Assembly (NCBI GenBank): GCA_045545235.1
Contig: JAZQAN010000079.1
Coordinates: 1-64,000, forward strand
Origin: CAZNKU01 sp045545235
Lineage (GTDB): Bacteria; Bacillota; Clostridia; Monoglobales; Firm-18
Direction: 5' to 3'
DNA: 64,000 nt
Position numbers and translations under genes: made by a program. The notes under the pieces were generated by a model, which saw only the letters and a program-made list of their open reading frames with translations, searched no databases and was not told the origin of the DNA. Positions 52,439 through 62,054 of the stretch are shown here, piece after piece. The stretch's first letter is position 1, and every line of letters begins with the position of its first letter.

Positions 52439-53218
52439 TTATTTCTTGCCAATAAAGCCAAATAATCTTTTCTTTTCGTCTTTTAATATTGGAACTTTAA
52501 TACCCAGTAGTCTTTTTGCTATATTACCATATGCCATCCCGGCACGTGAACGACTCTTTAAAATTATTGGCTTACCTATATTATTTGAGTGAATAACATC
52601 TTTTTCATCCGGTATAGCCCCTATAAGGGGAACAGCTATAATGTTTATGATATCATCGATAGACATCATCTCACCGGATTTTACCATTTCAACCCTTACT
52701 TTATTTATTATAAGATAAATTTCTTCAAATTGCAAGTCCTCAAGTTTGGAAATTGTCATATCAGCATCTCTTACTGAAATTAGCTCGGGTGTTGCAATAA
52801 TAAGTGCTTTTGTCGCCTTGGAAGACATCAGCATAAAACCATCGTGTATTCCTGCTGGACAATCAATAAATATAAAATCATAATAAGGACTTAATTTATC
52901 AATTAAATCATCAAATTTTGATTTGTCAATATCATCAATAGATGAATTCTGTGGTGCAGGAAGAAGATGTAATCCCGGATATTTATCATCCTGAACAATT
53001 GCTTGTTCTTCGGTACATCTGTTGTTTAAAATATCGTTAAAATCATATGTTATTGAGTTCTGCATACCAAGAACCAAATCAAGATTTCTAAGTCCGATAT
53101 CTCCGTCAATCATAAGGACTTTCTTCCCCATCATCGCAAGAGCGGTACTTATATTTGCAGTGGTTGTTGTTTTACCAACACCGCCTTTTCCTGATACAAC
53201 TGCTATAATTTCTGCCAT
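52439..53218 (-). CDS. minD: Septum site-determining ATPase MinD
   Basis: This 259-residue membrane-associated ATPase places the division septum. The deviant Walker A motif is VSGKGGVGKTTTTANI (residues 8-23), followed by MIDGDIGLRNLDLVLG and FIDCPAGI. A C-terminal amphipathic helix (KDEKKRLFGFIGK) is the usual membrane anchor. Neither minC nor minE lies next to it, unlike many Clostridia; it follows the PBP2 gene directly. Confidence 0.92.
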   Translation of the reverse strand: MAEIIAVVSGKGGVGKTTTTANISTALAMMGKKVLMIDGDIGLRNLDLVLGMQNSITYDFNDILNNRCTEEQAIVQDDKYPGLHLLPAPQNSSIDDIDKSKFDDLIDKLSPYYDFIFIDCPAGIHDGFMLMSSKATKALIIATPELISVRDADMTISKLEDLQFEEIYLIINKVRVEMVKSGEMMSIDDIINIIAVPLIGAIPDEKDVIHSNNIGKPIILKSRSRAGMAYGNIAKRLLGIKVPILKDEKKRLFGFIGKK

Positions 53219-53248
53219 TTTACATTGTCCTTTCTTATGGTCGGTTTT

Positions 53249-55300
53249 TTAAGGTATTAAAGTATTTTGAGGAACAATTACCTCTTGTTCAAAATCCAAC
53301 TGCATATAGTATGAAATAATGTTTTTAGCAATTGGAGCTGCATAGTTTCCGTGCCCACCGTGTTCAATAACGATTGCAATAGCAATTTGAGGGTTATCAA
53401 GGGGTGCAACAGCAACAAATAAGGCATTTGCCGTTCCATTTGGAACAGAAGCTGTACCTGTTTTACCACCAACAGCTATTGGAAAATCAGCAAAAACATT
53501 ACTAGCGGTACCTGTTTCAGAAACAGCTCTCATACCATCAATGATAGCTTTGTAATTAGTTTTATCAATTTCAACTTGATCGATAATTTCAGGTTCGTTT
53601 TTGTATATTATTTTAGAGTCTATACCGCTTTTTATTTCTTTTATTAGATGAACTTTATATCTTGTACCGCCATTTGCAAGTGTAGCAACATAATTAGCAA
53701 GTTGCAGAGGGGTAAAAAGATGATCTGACTGTCCTATAGATGCTTGCAATGTATCACCCGGGTACCAAACTGCATCAATTTTTTTTCTGTATTCTTTAGA
53801 GGCGAAAATACCTTTTGATTCTCCCGGTAATTCAATACCGGTGTATTCACCTAAACCAAATTTTTTTCCGTAGCTTGTAAGTGTATCAATTCCCATTCGT
53901 CTTCCGACTTCATAAAAGTAATAGTTGCAGGAATTTTCAATAGCTTGTACGACATTTTGGTTACCATGTGGTCTTCCGGTATCAGTATAAATCCAACACG
54001 CAGGTGTATAATTTGATGATTCATAATAACGATAAATACCTAAATCATTTATAATTTCACTGGGAGTTGTAACACCTGATTCAAGTGCTGCAACTGCCGT
54101 AAGCATTTTAAATGTTGAACCCGGAGCGTATGTTCCGGAAATTGCCCTGTTCCACATTGGTTTGGCATCGTTTTCCAACAGTGATTTGTAATCGTCATTA
54201 AAAGTATTTTGGTTAAAAGTAGGGTAGGAGGCAGTGGCAAGAATTTCTCCATTATTTACATCAATAACACAAACAGCTCCTGCTGAAGCACCTAAACTTT
54301 CGGGATTGTTGCTCATATTTTGTATTGTTTCAGCCAAAGAATCTTCAGCAATTTTTTGCATATTTAAATCTAGGGTTAAAATAACATTGTTTCCCGGAAT
54401 AGGTTCTTGTGTTTCTAAAACTTTCATTGTTCTGCCATCTATGCTTTGTTCTATATTTTGCGTGCCATCAGAACCTTTTAAATATTCTTCCATGATTTTT
54501 TCTATACCGTCTTTACCAAGAATGTCGTTCATTCCATAACCTTTATCTTTTAGCACATCATATTCTTCTTTGTAAATTCTTCCAACGCGTCCTAAAACAT
54601 GTGATGCAATTGAACCGTTAACATTGATTCTCAACGGTTCAACAGATACATTTATTCCTTGAAATTTATGGTTTTGTTCTCTTATTACCGAGACAACTTC
54701 CATTGGAACATCAGATGCAATAGTGTAAGGGGTACTTGAATTAAATGAACGTAATTCCATTTCAAATCTTACGCCTGCAATCTTTCTTTTTTGCTTTGCG
54801 GTATATTTGTTATTAATTTCATATTTATCTATTAATGAACTCAGGATTTCTTTTCCTGACATTTGCTCATCAAATCCATTTGCTTTTTTGAAGTTTTTGA
54901 TGTTTTTTTCTACAGACTCATTCGTATAGTCCGGACTTGTAAAATTAAATTCACCGTTTTCATCTATAGGAAGAGTATCATAATAGGAAACATCATATTT
55001 ATCTAAAGTATTGACAATATCTAAAATCAGTTTGTTTATGTTTTCTGTATCTATATATTCTTTGTACGCCACAAGGTTAAAGCCCATTCTACTTGTTACG
55101 AGAGGGCGACCGAATCTGTCGGTTATTTCTCCTCTTGTGGCCGTTACAGGAGTAGCTTTTAACAATCTGCGTTCTGATTGTTCCTTGTATGTAACACCAT
55201 TTACTATCTGAAGATTAAATAGTTTAATAAATATTATAACAATAAGGAGAATTACAATTACAGATACAGTATTAAATCTGTTTATTTTGTTTTTAAACAA
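53249..55300 (-). CDS. mrdA: Penicillin-binding protein 2 (elongation transpeptidase)
   Basis: This 683-residue protein has one N-terminal membrane segment (about 10-32), a dimerisation domain (about 55-330) and a transpeptidase domain. The active-site motifs are GSTFKM (SxxK, about 393), SCN (about 456) and KTGTAS (about 611). With MreB, MreC and MreD it forms the elongasome that inserts lateral-wall peptidoglycan. Its place right after mreD is the common order. RodA is not in the window. Confidence 0.92.
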   Translation of the reverse strand: MFKNKINRFNTVSVIVILLIVIIFIKLFNLQIVNGVTYKEQSERRLLKATPVTATRGEITDRFGRPLVTSRMGFNLVAYKEYIDTENINKLILDIVNTLDKYDVSYYDTLPIDENGEFNFTSPDYTNESVEKNIKNFKKANGFDEQMSGKEILSSLIDKYEINNKYTAKQKRKIAGVRFEMELRSFNSSTPYTIASDVPMEVVSVIREQNHKFQGINVSVEPLRINVNGSIASHVLGRVGRIYKEEYDVLKDKGYGMNDILGKDGIEKIMEEYLKGSDGTQNIEQSIDGRTMKVLETQEPIPGNNVILTLDLNMQKIAEDSLAETIQNMSNNPESLGASAGAVCVIDVNNGEILATASYPTFNQNTFNDDYKSLLENDAKPMWNRAISGTYAPGSTFKMLTAVAALESGVTTPSEIINDLGIYRYYESSNYTPACWIYTDTGRPHGNQNVVQAIENSCNYYFYEVGRRMGIDTLTSYGKKFGLGEYTGIELPGESKGIFASKEYRKKIDAVWYPGDTLQASIGQSDHLFTPLQLANYVATLANGGTRYKVHLIKEIKSGIDSKIIYKNEPEIIDQVEIDKTNYKAIIDGMRAVSETGTASNVFADFPIAVGGKTGTASVPNGTANALFVAVAPLDNPQIAIAIVIEHGGHGNYAAPIAKNIISYYMQLDFEQEVIVPQNTLIP

Positions 55301-55305
55301 TTTTG

Positions 55306-55809
55306 TTATACCTCCCTTTTGTTATGATGAAATAATTTAACTGAAAGATAATATACTGGTATTGAAAAAATAACAGTGTATATTGCAATAAAAAGTATGG
55401 GATTTATAAATGCATATAATGAATTTGAAACACCCCATATAGAGAAGTGAATAAAATGTATGCTTAATTCTGTTATTAATATTCCTATAAATGTAAAAAT
55501 TATTGCAACACCAATGTTATTCCTAAGGTAATTAATATTTAAAATTCCGAATATTACGGCAAGATACATATATGTAATACTGTTTATTATGTCTGTACCG
55601 CTGCTTAGTGAGTCCATAAAAAAACCACATATTAAACCAATAATACCTCCTGTAACAGGTCCATTAATTATTGATATTGAAACTACAAATGCAAAAACAA
55701 GATTAGGTTTTATGTTTCCAATTTCAAGGTAATTACATAAAGACACTTGAAGAGCGCATAGTATTATAATGACAACTGCATATTTAAGTATCTTTAAAAA
55801 ATTTTTCAT
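55306..55809 (-). CDS. mreD: Rod shape-determining membrane protein MreD
   Basis: This 167-residue protein has about five hydrophobic segments (IIILCALQVSLCNYLEI near the start, then GGIIGLICGFFMDSLSSGTD). The GFxMD-x5-G pattern is typical of MreD. It lies between mreC and mrdA with 5-12 nt gaps. Confidence 0.88.
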   Translation of the reverse strand: MKNFLKILKYAVVIIILCALQVSLCNYLEIGNIKPNLVFAFVVSISIINGPVTGGIIGLICGFFMDSLSSGTDIINSITYMYLAVIFGILNINYLRNNIGVAIIFTFIGILITELSIHFIHFSIWGVSNSLYAFINPILFIAIYTVIFSIPVYYLSVKLFHHNKREV

Positions 55810-55821
55810 ACCTGATCTCCT

Positions 55822-56649
55822 TTAATTGGTTATAACAAATACTTCATATATGTGATTGAAATTTACAAATGGTTCAACTTCTGCATATTGAGAAACACCT
55901 TTGTTTTCAGGGTGTATTTTCAAAATTTTGCCTACCGATATGCCCTTGGGGTATACGCCACCGAGACCTGATGTTTTTGCAATGTCTCCTACAGTAATTG
56001 ATGAATCTTTAGAAATGTATGTCATTTTACATAGTCCGTTTGAGGCTAAATCAATATCTCCGTCTATAGTTGCAAGGTCTTCTGTTCTTTCTACAATTAC
56101 CGCTACAGTACTCTGTGAATCTATAATAGTTGTTACACGAGACCAATCAGGGCCTATATCTGTAATATGTCCTACAAGACCATTAGGTGCGATTACGGTA
56201 TCAGCCATTTCGATACCATCATTTTTTCCTTTATCAAGAGTTAGTGATAAAAACCACGTACTCGAATCTTTACCTGTAACGTTTGCTGCTACAAGTTCGA
56301 ATTCTTTATACGTATCTTTCAAATCAAGCATACCTCTTAAACGTTCATTTTCTACCTTATACATATTGTTTTTCTGAACTTTTTCTTCAAGTTGGGAGAC
56401 TTTGTTTTTTAATTTTTGATTTTCTTGATTAAGTTCTGATATATCGCCAAAATGAGAAAAGAAACTTCTTGTTTTTGTTGAAATGCCGTGAACAACCTTT
56501 TGTATTGGCATTGTTAAACGTATTATTATATTGTCTGTTGTCTTTGTTTCATATGATTTATTAATTGTAAAAATCATTCCAATTAGTAAAATAAGTGTTA
56601 CAACCAATAAAATAATGAAATATTTATTGTTGAATAATTTCTTAATCAT
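55822..56649 (-). CDS. mreC: Rod shape-determining protein MreC
   Basis: This 275-residue protein has one membrane segment (about 11-30), a periplasm-side coiled coil (about 70-100, ELNQENQKLKNKVSQLEEKV) and a C-terminal beta-barrel pair (VTGKDSSTWFLSLTLDKGKN, GLVGHITDIG). It links MreB to the wall synthases. It overlaps mreB by 4 nt. Confidence 0.9.
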   Translation of the reverse strand: MIKKLFNNKYFIILLVVTLILLIGMIFTINKSYETKTTDNIIIRLTMPIQKVVHGISTKTRSFFSHFGDISELNQENQKLKNKVSQLEEKVQKNNMYKVENERLRGMLDLKDTYKEFELVAANVTGKDSSTWFLSLTLDKGKNDGIEMADTVIAPNGLVGHITDIGPDWSRVTTIIDSQSTVAVIVERTEDLATIDGDIDLASNGLCKMTYISKDSSITVGDIAKTSGLGGVYPKGISVGKILKIHPENKGVSQYAEVEPFVNFNHIYEVFVITN

Positions 56650-57662
56650 TTTTTTGTAGTTAACAACACCTTTCTTAATGAGTTGATTTCATCCAGTACA
56701 TGTGCGGTTCCAAGTGTAACACAATCAAGTGGATTTTCAGCAATGTTAGTTTTAATTCCGGTTTCTTCAGTTATTAAATTGTCTAAACCTTTTAGTAATG
56801 CACCGCCCCCGGTAAGCATTATTCCACGTTCCATAATATCTGCTGAAAGTTCCGGAGGAGTTTTTTCCAAAGTTGTTTTTATACTTTCTACTATTGTCAT
56901 AACCGATTCGTATAGTGCTTCTCTTATTTGTTCAGATGTAACAACTATTTTTTTTGGTAAACCGGTTACAAGGTGTCTGCCGTTTATTTCTATTGCTTTT
57001 TCTTCATCAAGTTTATATGCAGAGCCAATGTTGATTTTGATTTTTTCGGCAGTTCTTTCACCAATCATAACATTTTGACTTTTTTTAACATATTGAACTA
57101 TCATATTATCAAAATGATCTCCGGCAATACGCAGAGAAATGCTGGTAACTATTCCTCCAAGGGAAATTACGGCAACCTCAGTTGTTCCGCCGCCTATATC
57201 AACAACCATAATTCCATAGGGCTCTTCAACAGCCAAGCCTGCACCTATAGAGGCAGCCATTGGCTCCTCAATTAAATAGGCTTCTTTAGCACCTGCATGC
57301 ATAACAGAATCTTCAATAGCTCTTTTTTCAACTTCTGTTATACATGATGGAGTACATACAATTATTTTTGGTTTTGCAAAGTTTTTCTTCTCACAAGCTT
57401 TTTTTATAAAATATTTCAGCATATGTTGAGTATAAGTGTAGTCAGCAATAACGCCATCCTTCATTGGGCGTATTGCAACCACATTACCCGGTGTTTTGCC
57501 AAGCATTAATTTTGCTTCATCACCTACTGCTAAAATTTCATTTGTGTCTTTATTTACTGCTATAACGGAAGGTTCTCTTACAACAATACCTTTGCCTTTT
57601 ACATATACAAGTGTATTTGCTGTTCCTAAATCGATTCCTAAGTCTTTGCCGAAACCTTTCAT
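56646..57662 (-). CDS. mreB: Rod shape-determining actin homologue MreB
   Basis: This 338-residue actin-fold protein has phosphate-1 LGIDLGTANTLVY (residues 8-20), GDEAKLMLGKTP, the phosphate-2 loop VVDIGGGTTEVAVIS (about 158) and the adenosine motif MLTGGGALLKGLD. It forms dynamic filaments that guide lateral-wall synthesis. It heads the mreBCD-mrdA-minD run. Confidence 0.94.
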   Translation of the reverse strand: MKGFGKDLGIDLGTANTLVYVKGKGIVVREPSVIAVNKDTNEILAVGDEAKLMLGKTPGNVVAIRPMKDGVIADYTYTQHMLKYFIKKACEKKNFAKPKIIVCTPSCITEVEKRAIEDSVMHAGAKEAYLIEEPMAASIGAGLAVEEPYGIMVVDIGGGTTEVAVISLGGIVTSISLRIAGDHFDNMIVQYVKKSQNVMIGERTAEKIKINIGSAYKLDEEKAIEINGRHLVTGLPKKIVVTSEQIREALYESVMTIVESIKTTLEKTPPELSADIMERGIMLTGGGALLKGLDNLITEETGIKTNIAENPLDCVTLGTAHVLDEINSLRKVLLTTKK

Positions 57663-57675
57663 TTATACGCTCCTT

Positions 57676-58239
57676 TTAGATCATCCTATATAGATATTTG
57701 CTTAATTTGAATATTGGTAACCCAACTACATTATTATAATCTCCATCAAGTTTTTCAACAAAGGAAGAGGCAATACCCTGAATACTGTATGCACCTGCTT
57801 TGTCCATAGGGTCATCTGAAGATATGTATTCTTCAATTTCTTTTTCAGTAAGTTCTCTAAAAGTTACGTTAGATTTTTCAAAATCAGTAATAACTGAGTT
57901 ATCAGTTGTATTAATTAATGTAAAGCCTGTATAAACGCTATGAGTTTTACCACTTAGCATAGTTAACATTCTTTTTGCATCCTCGATATTGGACGGTTTT
58001 CCTAAGATTTCCTTTTTGTATGCAACTACTGTGTCTGCACCAATTATAATGTGGTCTTTTGTTATTTTGTTGGCAATATCTCTTGCTTTTTGCAAAGAAA
58101 GTGACATTACAATATTTTCAACAGATTGTGTTTTGTCTATAAATTCTTCACAATCACTTACTTTTATTTCAAAATCAACACCAAGAACTTCCATCAATTT
58201 TTTTCGTCTTGGTGAAGCTGACGCTAATATTATTTTCAT
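57676..58239 (-). CDS. maf: Maf-family nucleotide pyrophosphatase
   Basis: This 187-residue house-cleaning nucleoside triphosphate pyrophosphatase has KIILASASPRRKKLM at its start (the SxRR signature), HIIIGADTVVAY (catalytic Asp) and KAGAYSIQGIASSFVEKLDG. It removes dTTP/UTP or modified nucleotides. The start at 58239 gives the usual family length; the longer frame from 58290 overlaps the upstream gene. It lies 13 nt before mreB. Confidence 0.92.
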   Translation of the reverse strand: MKIILASASPRRKKLMEVLGVDFEIKVSDCEEFIDKTQSVENIVMSLSLQKARDIANKITKDHIIIGADTVVAYKKEILGKPSNIEDAKRMLTMLSGKTHSVYTGFTLINTTDNSVITDFEKSNVTFRELTEKEIEEYISSDDPMDKAGAYSIQGIASSFVEKLDGDYNNVVGLPIFKLSKYLYRMI

Positions 58240-58241
58240 AA

Positions 58242-58742
58242 TCAGACATTCTTTCTTTTTTTGTATTTTTGTATAATTATTGTTGAACAAAATCCTGTAA
58301 AATATCCACTGATTACAGATATAATCAAAAGAGGAGGAAGATATGAGTATAACAATTGATTTGAATACATTAAAACAGCTGTTGTTACTTGGGCAAAATT
58401 ATGAGATGCTGCTCCGATAACAGCTACACCTATATATGATAATTTGTTGTTGTGTTTTATTAGTATTGCCATTATCACAAAGGATAGTAAGCTACCTGAT
58501 AAACTATATGGCAACTGAGTAATGCCTCCATATAACATAGATGATATTAATGGACGCAATATGCTTAAAATCAGAGTGGATTTTATATTTAAAAAATCAA
58601 TACATAAAATTGTAATTATATTTGCAAGTCCTATTTTTCCTCCCGGGATACCCGGTATCGAAGGAAGAAAATTTTCGAATATCTGAAGCATTATTCCCAG
58701 TGACAACAATATTGCGTGTAAAGTTAAGTTTTTTGTTTTCAT
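58242..58742 (-). CDS. Gx transporter family / heptaprenyl diphosphate synthase component I-like membrane protein
   Basis: This 166-residue protein has four to five hydrophobic segments and the family motif ENFLPSIPGIPGGKIGLANI, followed by LRPLISSMLYGG. The family is often labelled heptaprenyl diphosphate synthase component I, but its make-up is that of a small membrane transporter-like protein. It usually lies beside the NusG-II protein in Clostridia, as here. Confidence 0.85.
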   Translation of the reverse strand: MKTKNLTLHAILLSLGIMLQIFENFLPSIPGIPGGKIGLANIITILCIDFLNIKSTLILSILRPLISSMLYGGITQLPYSLSGSLLSFVIMAILIKHNNKLSYIGVAVIGAASHNFAQVTTAVLMYSNQLLYSYLPPLLIISVISGYFTGFCSTIIIQKYKKRKNV

Positions 58743-58750
58743 ATATTCAC

Positions 58751-59140
58751 CTAATAAGATATTCCGTCAATATTATTTTTTCCTGTTATTTGAACGGTTA
58801 ATTTATGAGGCATACATACAAGTATTTGATTTACTTTTTTTATTGAACCAACTTGTAATTCTAATTGATCTTTGCAGTTTGTTTCAATGCATTTTATTGA
58901 TTTGTCTGTATATAAAAATTTATTGTATCCGTAATCGGTATGTACTTCTATAATTTCACCATTCTTTAAGTTTGAAAATTCATATGATGAATATAGTTTG
59001 CCATCAACAAATATATCAAATCCTGTTGCCTTTTGTTTGTTTGTTATAAACAGTAAAATAATACAAGAGAAAGAAATAACAATTATTATTAATATTGTTA
59101 AAATATCATATTTTGTTGGTTTATTTACCGGTTGAGCCAA
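58751..59140 (-). CDS. NusG domain II-containing membrane-anchored protein
   Basis: This protein of about 129 residues has one N-terminal membrane segment (ILTILIIIVISFSCIILLF) and an extracytoplasmic NusG-II domain (FDIFVDGKLYSSYEF, later CKDQLELQVGSIKKVNQ and LVCMPHKLTVQI). I prefer the TTG at 59140, which lies behind AGGCGG and overlaps the dut end by 20 nt. A longer ATG start at 59182 would lie deeper in dut. Function is unknown, and the pair with the Gx transporter is conserved. Confidence 0.75.
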   Translation of the reverse strand: MAQPVNKPTKYDILTILIIIVISFSCIILLFITNKQKATGFDIFVDGKLYSSYEFSNLKNGEIIEVHTDYGYNKFLYTDKSIKCIETNCKDQLELQVGSIKKVNQILVCMPHKLTVQITGKNNIDGISY

Positions 59141-59570
59141 AACCGCCTTCACCTCTGTCTGTTGAAGGTAATACATCAACAATTTTAATTTCGGGTATAG
59201 ATACCGGTGTGATTACTAATTGTGCAACTCGGTCACCCGGATTAACTGTAAAATCTTTATCAGATAAATTTGCAAGTGATACTTTGATTTCGCCCCGGTA
59301 GTCACTATCAATAACTCCAACAGAATTTGATAGTGTTACTCCTTTTTTAAAACCTAAGGAGCTTCTTACATATACAAGTGCAACATATTCGTTGGATGGA
59401 AGAGCAATAGATATTCCTGTTGGTATTATCTGGTGTTTTCCGGCAGGAATTGTAATGCTTTCATCAATACATGCAGCAAGATCCATACCTGCTGCACCCG
59501 AACTTGCATAATAAGGGGCGGGAATTTCATTGCCTATTTTATTTGATTCAAATTTTATTTTTAATTCCAT
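59121..59570 (-). CDS. dut: Deoxyuridine 5'-triphosphate nucleotidohydrolase
   Basis: This 149-residue trimeric dUTPase has all five motifs: SGAAGMDLAAC, RSSLGFKKGV, GVIDSDYRGEI, PGDRVAQLVI and the C-terminal RGEGGFGSTG. It removes dUTP and supplies dUMP. The start at 59570 follows AAGGAG, with 4 nt to the U32 gene. Confidence 0.93.
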   Translation of the reverse strand: MELKIKFESNKIGNEIPAPYYASSGAAGMDLAACIDESITIPAGKHQIIPTGISIALPSNEYVALVYVRSSLGFKKGVTLSNSVGVIDSDYRGEIKVSLANLSDKDFTVNPGDRVAQLVITPVSIPEIKIVDVLPSTDRGEGGFGSTGK

Positions 59571-59574
59571 ATAA

Positions 59575-61587
59575 TTATACTCCTTTGTAAAATTTACCTC
59601 TTGTGAAGTCAATGTTGATTTTTCTACCTTCTTTATATGAATTATATATTTCAATACATCGCTCAGGTGTTTCATCAACAAAGTTTAATCTTCCGTAGTC
59701 AATTCCGGTTTGTATTATTTCGTCAAGCTTGTCAGACATTACGATTGGTTTTGAATTAAATATTTCATTTCTGCATTCAGGGAGACATTTTATTAAAAAA
59801 CCTTCGTTTGTACGGTCGGATATATATCCACCGTGTTTACAGCCTGACGATGTTTTTAATAAACAATTTTCTGTAATCATCATTGGTAATTTACCATATA
59901 TAACACATTCACATTCAATTGTTTGAGAAAGGTGTTTTATTTGTTTCAACATAAGTTCAGTTGAAAGTGTAATACCTGTAATGTTTGCATTTTTGTAGAA
60001 TTCACAAGATATTTTATTAAATATATTCATTGTAAAATCAAGATAAATAGTTTTATTTTGCCTTTTAGCTATGTTTATCTGACCGATGTTACGCACCAAA
60101 ACAGCTTTGTTAGGAACTTTTGAAATCATTTCTTCAAGATTATCAGGTGATATTCTTGGTAGTATCAGTATTTCGTTTTCATTATATTCATTAAGCTCAA
60201 TCGGGACATAAATTCGGGCACAATCCGTTTCTCTCATAGCGTGTAATTGCTCTTTTGTTGAAACAGCAATACTTAGTTGGAATTGTTTTTTTGTTTTTAT
60301 GTCGGAAGTATTATAATATTTTATTATACTATCTGAACGTTCATACATCTTTTTGATTTTCTCTTCAAGTATTTCAGTAATATGGCGGCGTGATTTGTTA
60401 ATTTCAGACGTAGGAATAAAAACATCTTTATCTATGTCAATTTCTATTTTGTCTGTTTTGAATATTGTGTCACCAAGCTTGTTTAAATTTCCAACTATTT
60501 TATCGCTTGATGCTGTAGTTTTTTTCGCTTTTTCCATAATACATTCTGAAATATATTCTGCAGAATTTCCATATTCATCAATTGCAGTAAGCTTTAAACT
60601 TTGCCCTTTTATTCCACTGAAATAAAGTGATAAATTTGTTTTTTTGAAATTTTCAGTATTCTTTAAAAAATCTTCCTGACGTAGATATGGATTATCGGGT
60701 TTTGTGTGACAGAACATATTCTTTCCTTTTTCTTTTTTGAAATATCCGTCAGAAAAACCACCTCTGTAGAAAATATTTTCAAGTGTTTTGTAATCTGTTT
60801 CCGATACCCTGGATTCGTTATCTAAATATTTTCTGTATATTGAAACTACAGTTGAAACATATTCCGGACCTTTCATTCTGCCTTCTATTTTAAGAGAAGT
60901 AACACCTGAATTTTCAATTTCTTTCAAATGTTTAATTAAACACATATCTTTCAGGCTCATAAGATAGCCTTTTTTGTTATCTATATTATATTCAAGTCTG
61001 CAAGGTTGTGCACATTTTCCGCGGTTGCCGCTTCGTCCCCCAATTAAAGATGACATAAGACATTGCCCGGAATAGCATAGACACATTGCGCCGTGAATGA
61101 ATATTTCAGTTTCAATTCCTGAATTTTGAGATATGTTTCTGATTTTTTCTAAGGGTAATTCTCTTGCGAGAACCACTCTTTTAAACCCTAATTCTTTTAA
61201 AAATATTGCTCCCTCAAGGTCATATACGGTCATTTGTGTACTTGCATGAAGATTAAGTTTTGGAGCAATTTCTTTTATATACATTGCTACTCCGATGTCC
61301 TGTACGATAACACCATCTACACCAATTTTATTTATGTATCTTATAAATCTATCAAGCTCAGAAAATTCTTTGTCAGTAATTAATATATTGACAGTTACAT
61401 AAACTTTAACTTTTCTTAAATGACAAAAGTCTACTGCTTCTTTGAGTTCAAAATAATCAAAATTTGTGGCAGAAGCACGTGCATTAAATAAACTGCCACC
61501 AAGGTAAACTGCATCTGTACCACTGTTTACGGCAGCTATAAGTGACTGCATACTTCCTGCAGGAGATAATAATTCACAATTTATCAT
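59575..61587 (-). CDS. Peptidase U32 family protein (DUF3656-containing, RlhA/PrtC-like)
   Basis: This 670-residue protein has the U32 N-terminus (ELLSPAGSMQSLIAAVNSG), the U32 signature EIFIHGAMCLCYSGQCLMSS (about 170-189) and cysteines in RGKCAQPC. The long C-terminal part resembles DUF3656. U32 family members are now linked to tRNA/rRNA hydroxylation with an iron-sulfur centre more than to peptidase action; which one applies here is unknown. It lies 4 nt after zapA. Confidence 0.88.
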   Translation of the reverse strand: MINCELLSPAGSMQSLIAAVNSGTDAVYLGGSLFNARASATNFDYFELKEAVDFCHLRKVKVYVTVNILITDKEFSELDRFIRYINKIGVDGVIVQDIGVAMYIKEIAPKLNLHASTQMTVYDLEGAIFLKELGFKRVVLARELPLEKIRNISQNSGIETEIFIHGAMCLCYSGQCLMSSLIGGRSGNRGKCAQPCRLEYNIDNKKGYLMSLKDMCLIKHLKEIENSGVTSLKIEGRMKGPEYVSTVVSIYRKYLDNESRVSETDYKTLENIFYRGGFSDGYFKKEKGKNMFCHTKPDNPYLRQEDFLKNTENFKKTNLSLYFSGIKGQSLKLTAIDEYGNSAEYISECIMEKAKKTTASSDKIVGNLNKLGDTIFKTDKIEIDIDKDVFIPTSEINKSRRHITEILEEKIKKMYERSDSIIKYYNTSDIKTKKQFQLSIAVSTKEQLHAMRETDCARIYVPIELNEYNENEILILPRISPDNLEEMISKVPNKAVLVRNIGQINIAKRQNKTIYLDFTMNIFNKISCEFYKNANITGITLSTELMLKQIKHLSQTIECECVIYGKLPMMITENCLLKTSSGCKHGGYISDRTNEGFLIKCLPECRNEIFNSKPIVMSDKLDEIIQTGIDYGRLNFVDETPERCIEIYNSYKEGRKINIDFTRGKFYKGV

Positions 61588-61591
61588 ATTA

Positions 61592-61942
61592 TTAACCTTT
61601 AAGAACTTTTATTTCTGCTTTAAGTCTAGCAATTTCTGTTTCAAGCTGACTGTTTTTAAATGATGCAGCAGATGCTTCATCTATGTATTGTTTTATTTGC
61701 GAGCGAAGGTTATCGGCTGTTTCTTCGCTTTTGAAGTAATCGTCAGCGACGTTAATGGCAGCAAGAATAGAAGTATCCTGTATTGTTAAACTTCCGCCAC
61801 TTGCAAATGTAATTTCACCAATTTTTTTATCAATATATTCTGCAACCATTTCCATATGCTCTTTAGTGTCGGAAGACACCAATGTATAATCTCTGTTATT
61901 AATTGTTATGGTTATTTTGTTTTTTTCCATCTTGTATGTCAA
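61592..61942 (-). CDS. zapA: Cell division protein ZapA
   Basis: This 116-residue protein has an N-terminal globular part (KITITINNRDYTLVSSDT, EHMEMVAEYIDKKI) and a C-terminal coiled coil (about 60-116, ending ETEIARLKAEIKVLKG). It binds and bundles FtsZ. It starts the run leading through U32 and dut to the mre genes. Confidence 0.9.
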   Translation of the reverse strand: MTYKMEKNKITITINNRDYTLVSSDTKEHMEMVAEYIDKKIGEITFASGGSLTIQDTSILAAINVADDYFKSEETADNLRSQIKQYIDEASAASFKNSQLETEIARLKAEIKVLKG

Positions 61943-62013
61943 ATCCTTTCTTTATGAAACTATACTTATTTATATTATATATAATTATTTAAAAAAAAGC
62001 AATGAATTTTGCA

Positions 62014-62054
62014 AAAATAAACATACTTTTTGAAATATTAAGTATGTTTATTTT
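62014..62054 (-). terminator. Terminator of the ClpP-like gene
   Basis: AAAATAAACATACTT (62014-62028) pairs with AAGTATGTTTATTTT (62040-62054), overlapping the stop codon. Read leftward a run of five T follows. It separates this gene from zapA. Confidence 0.75.
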
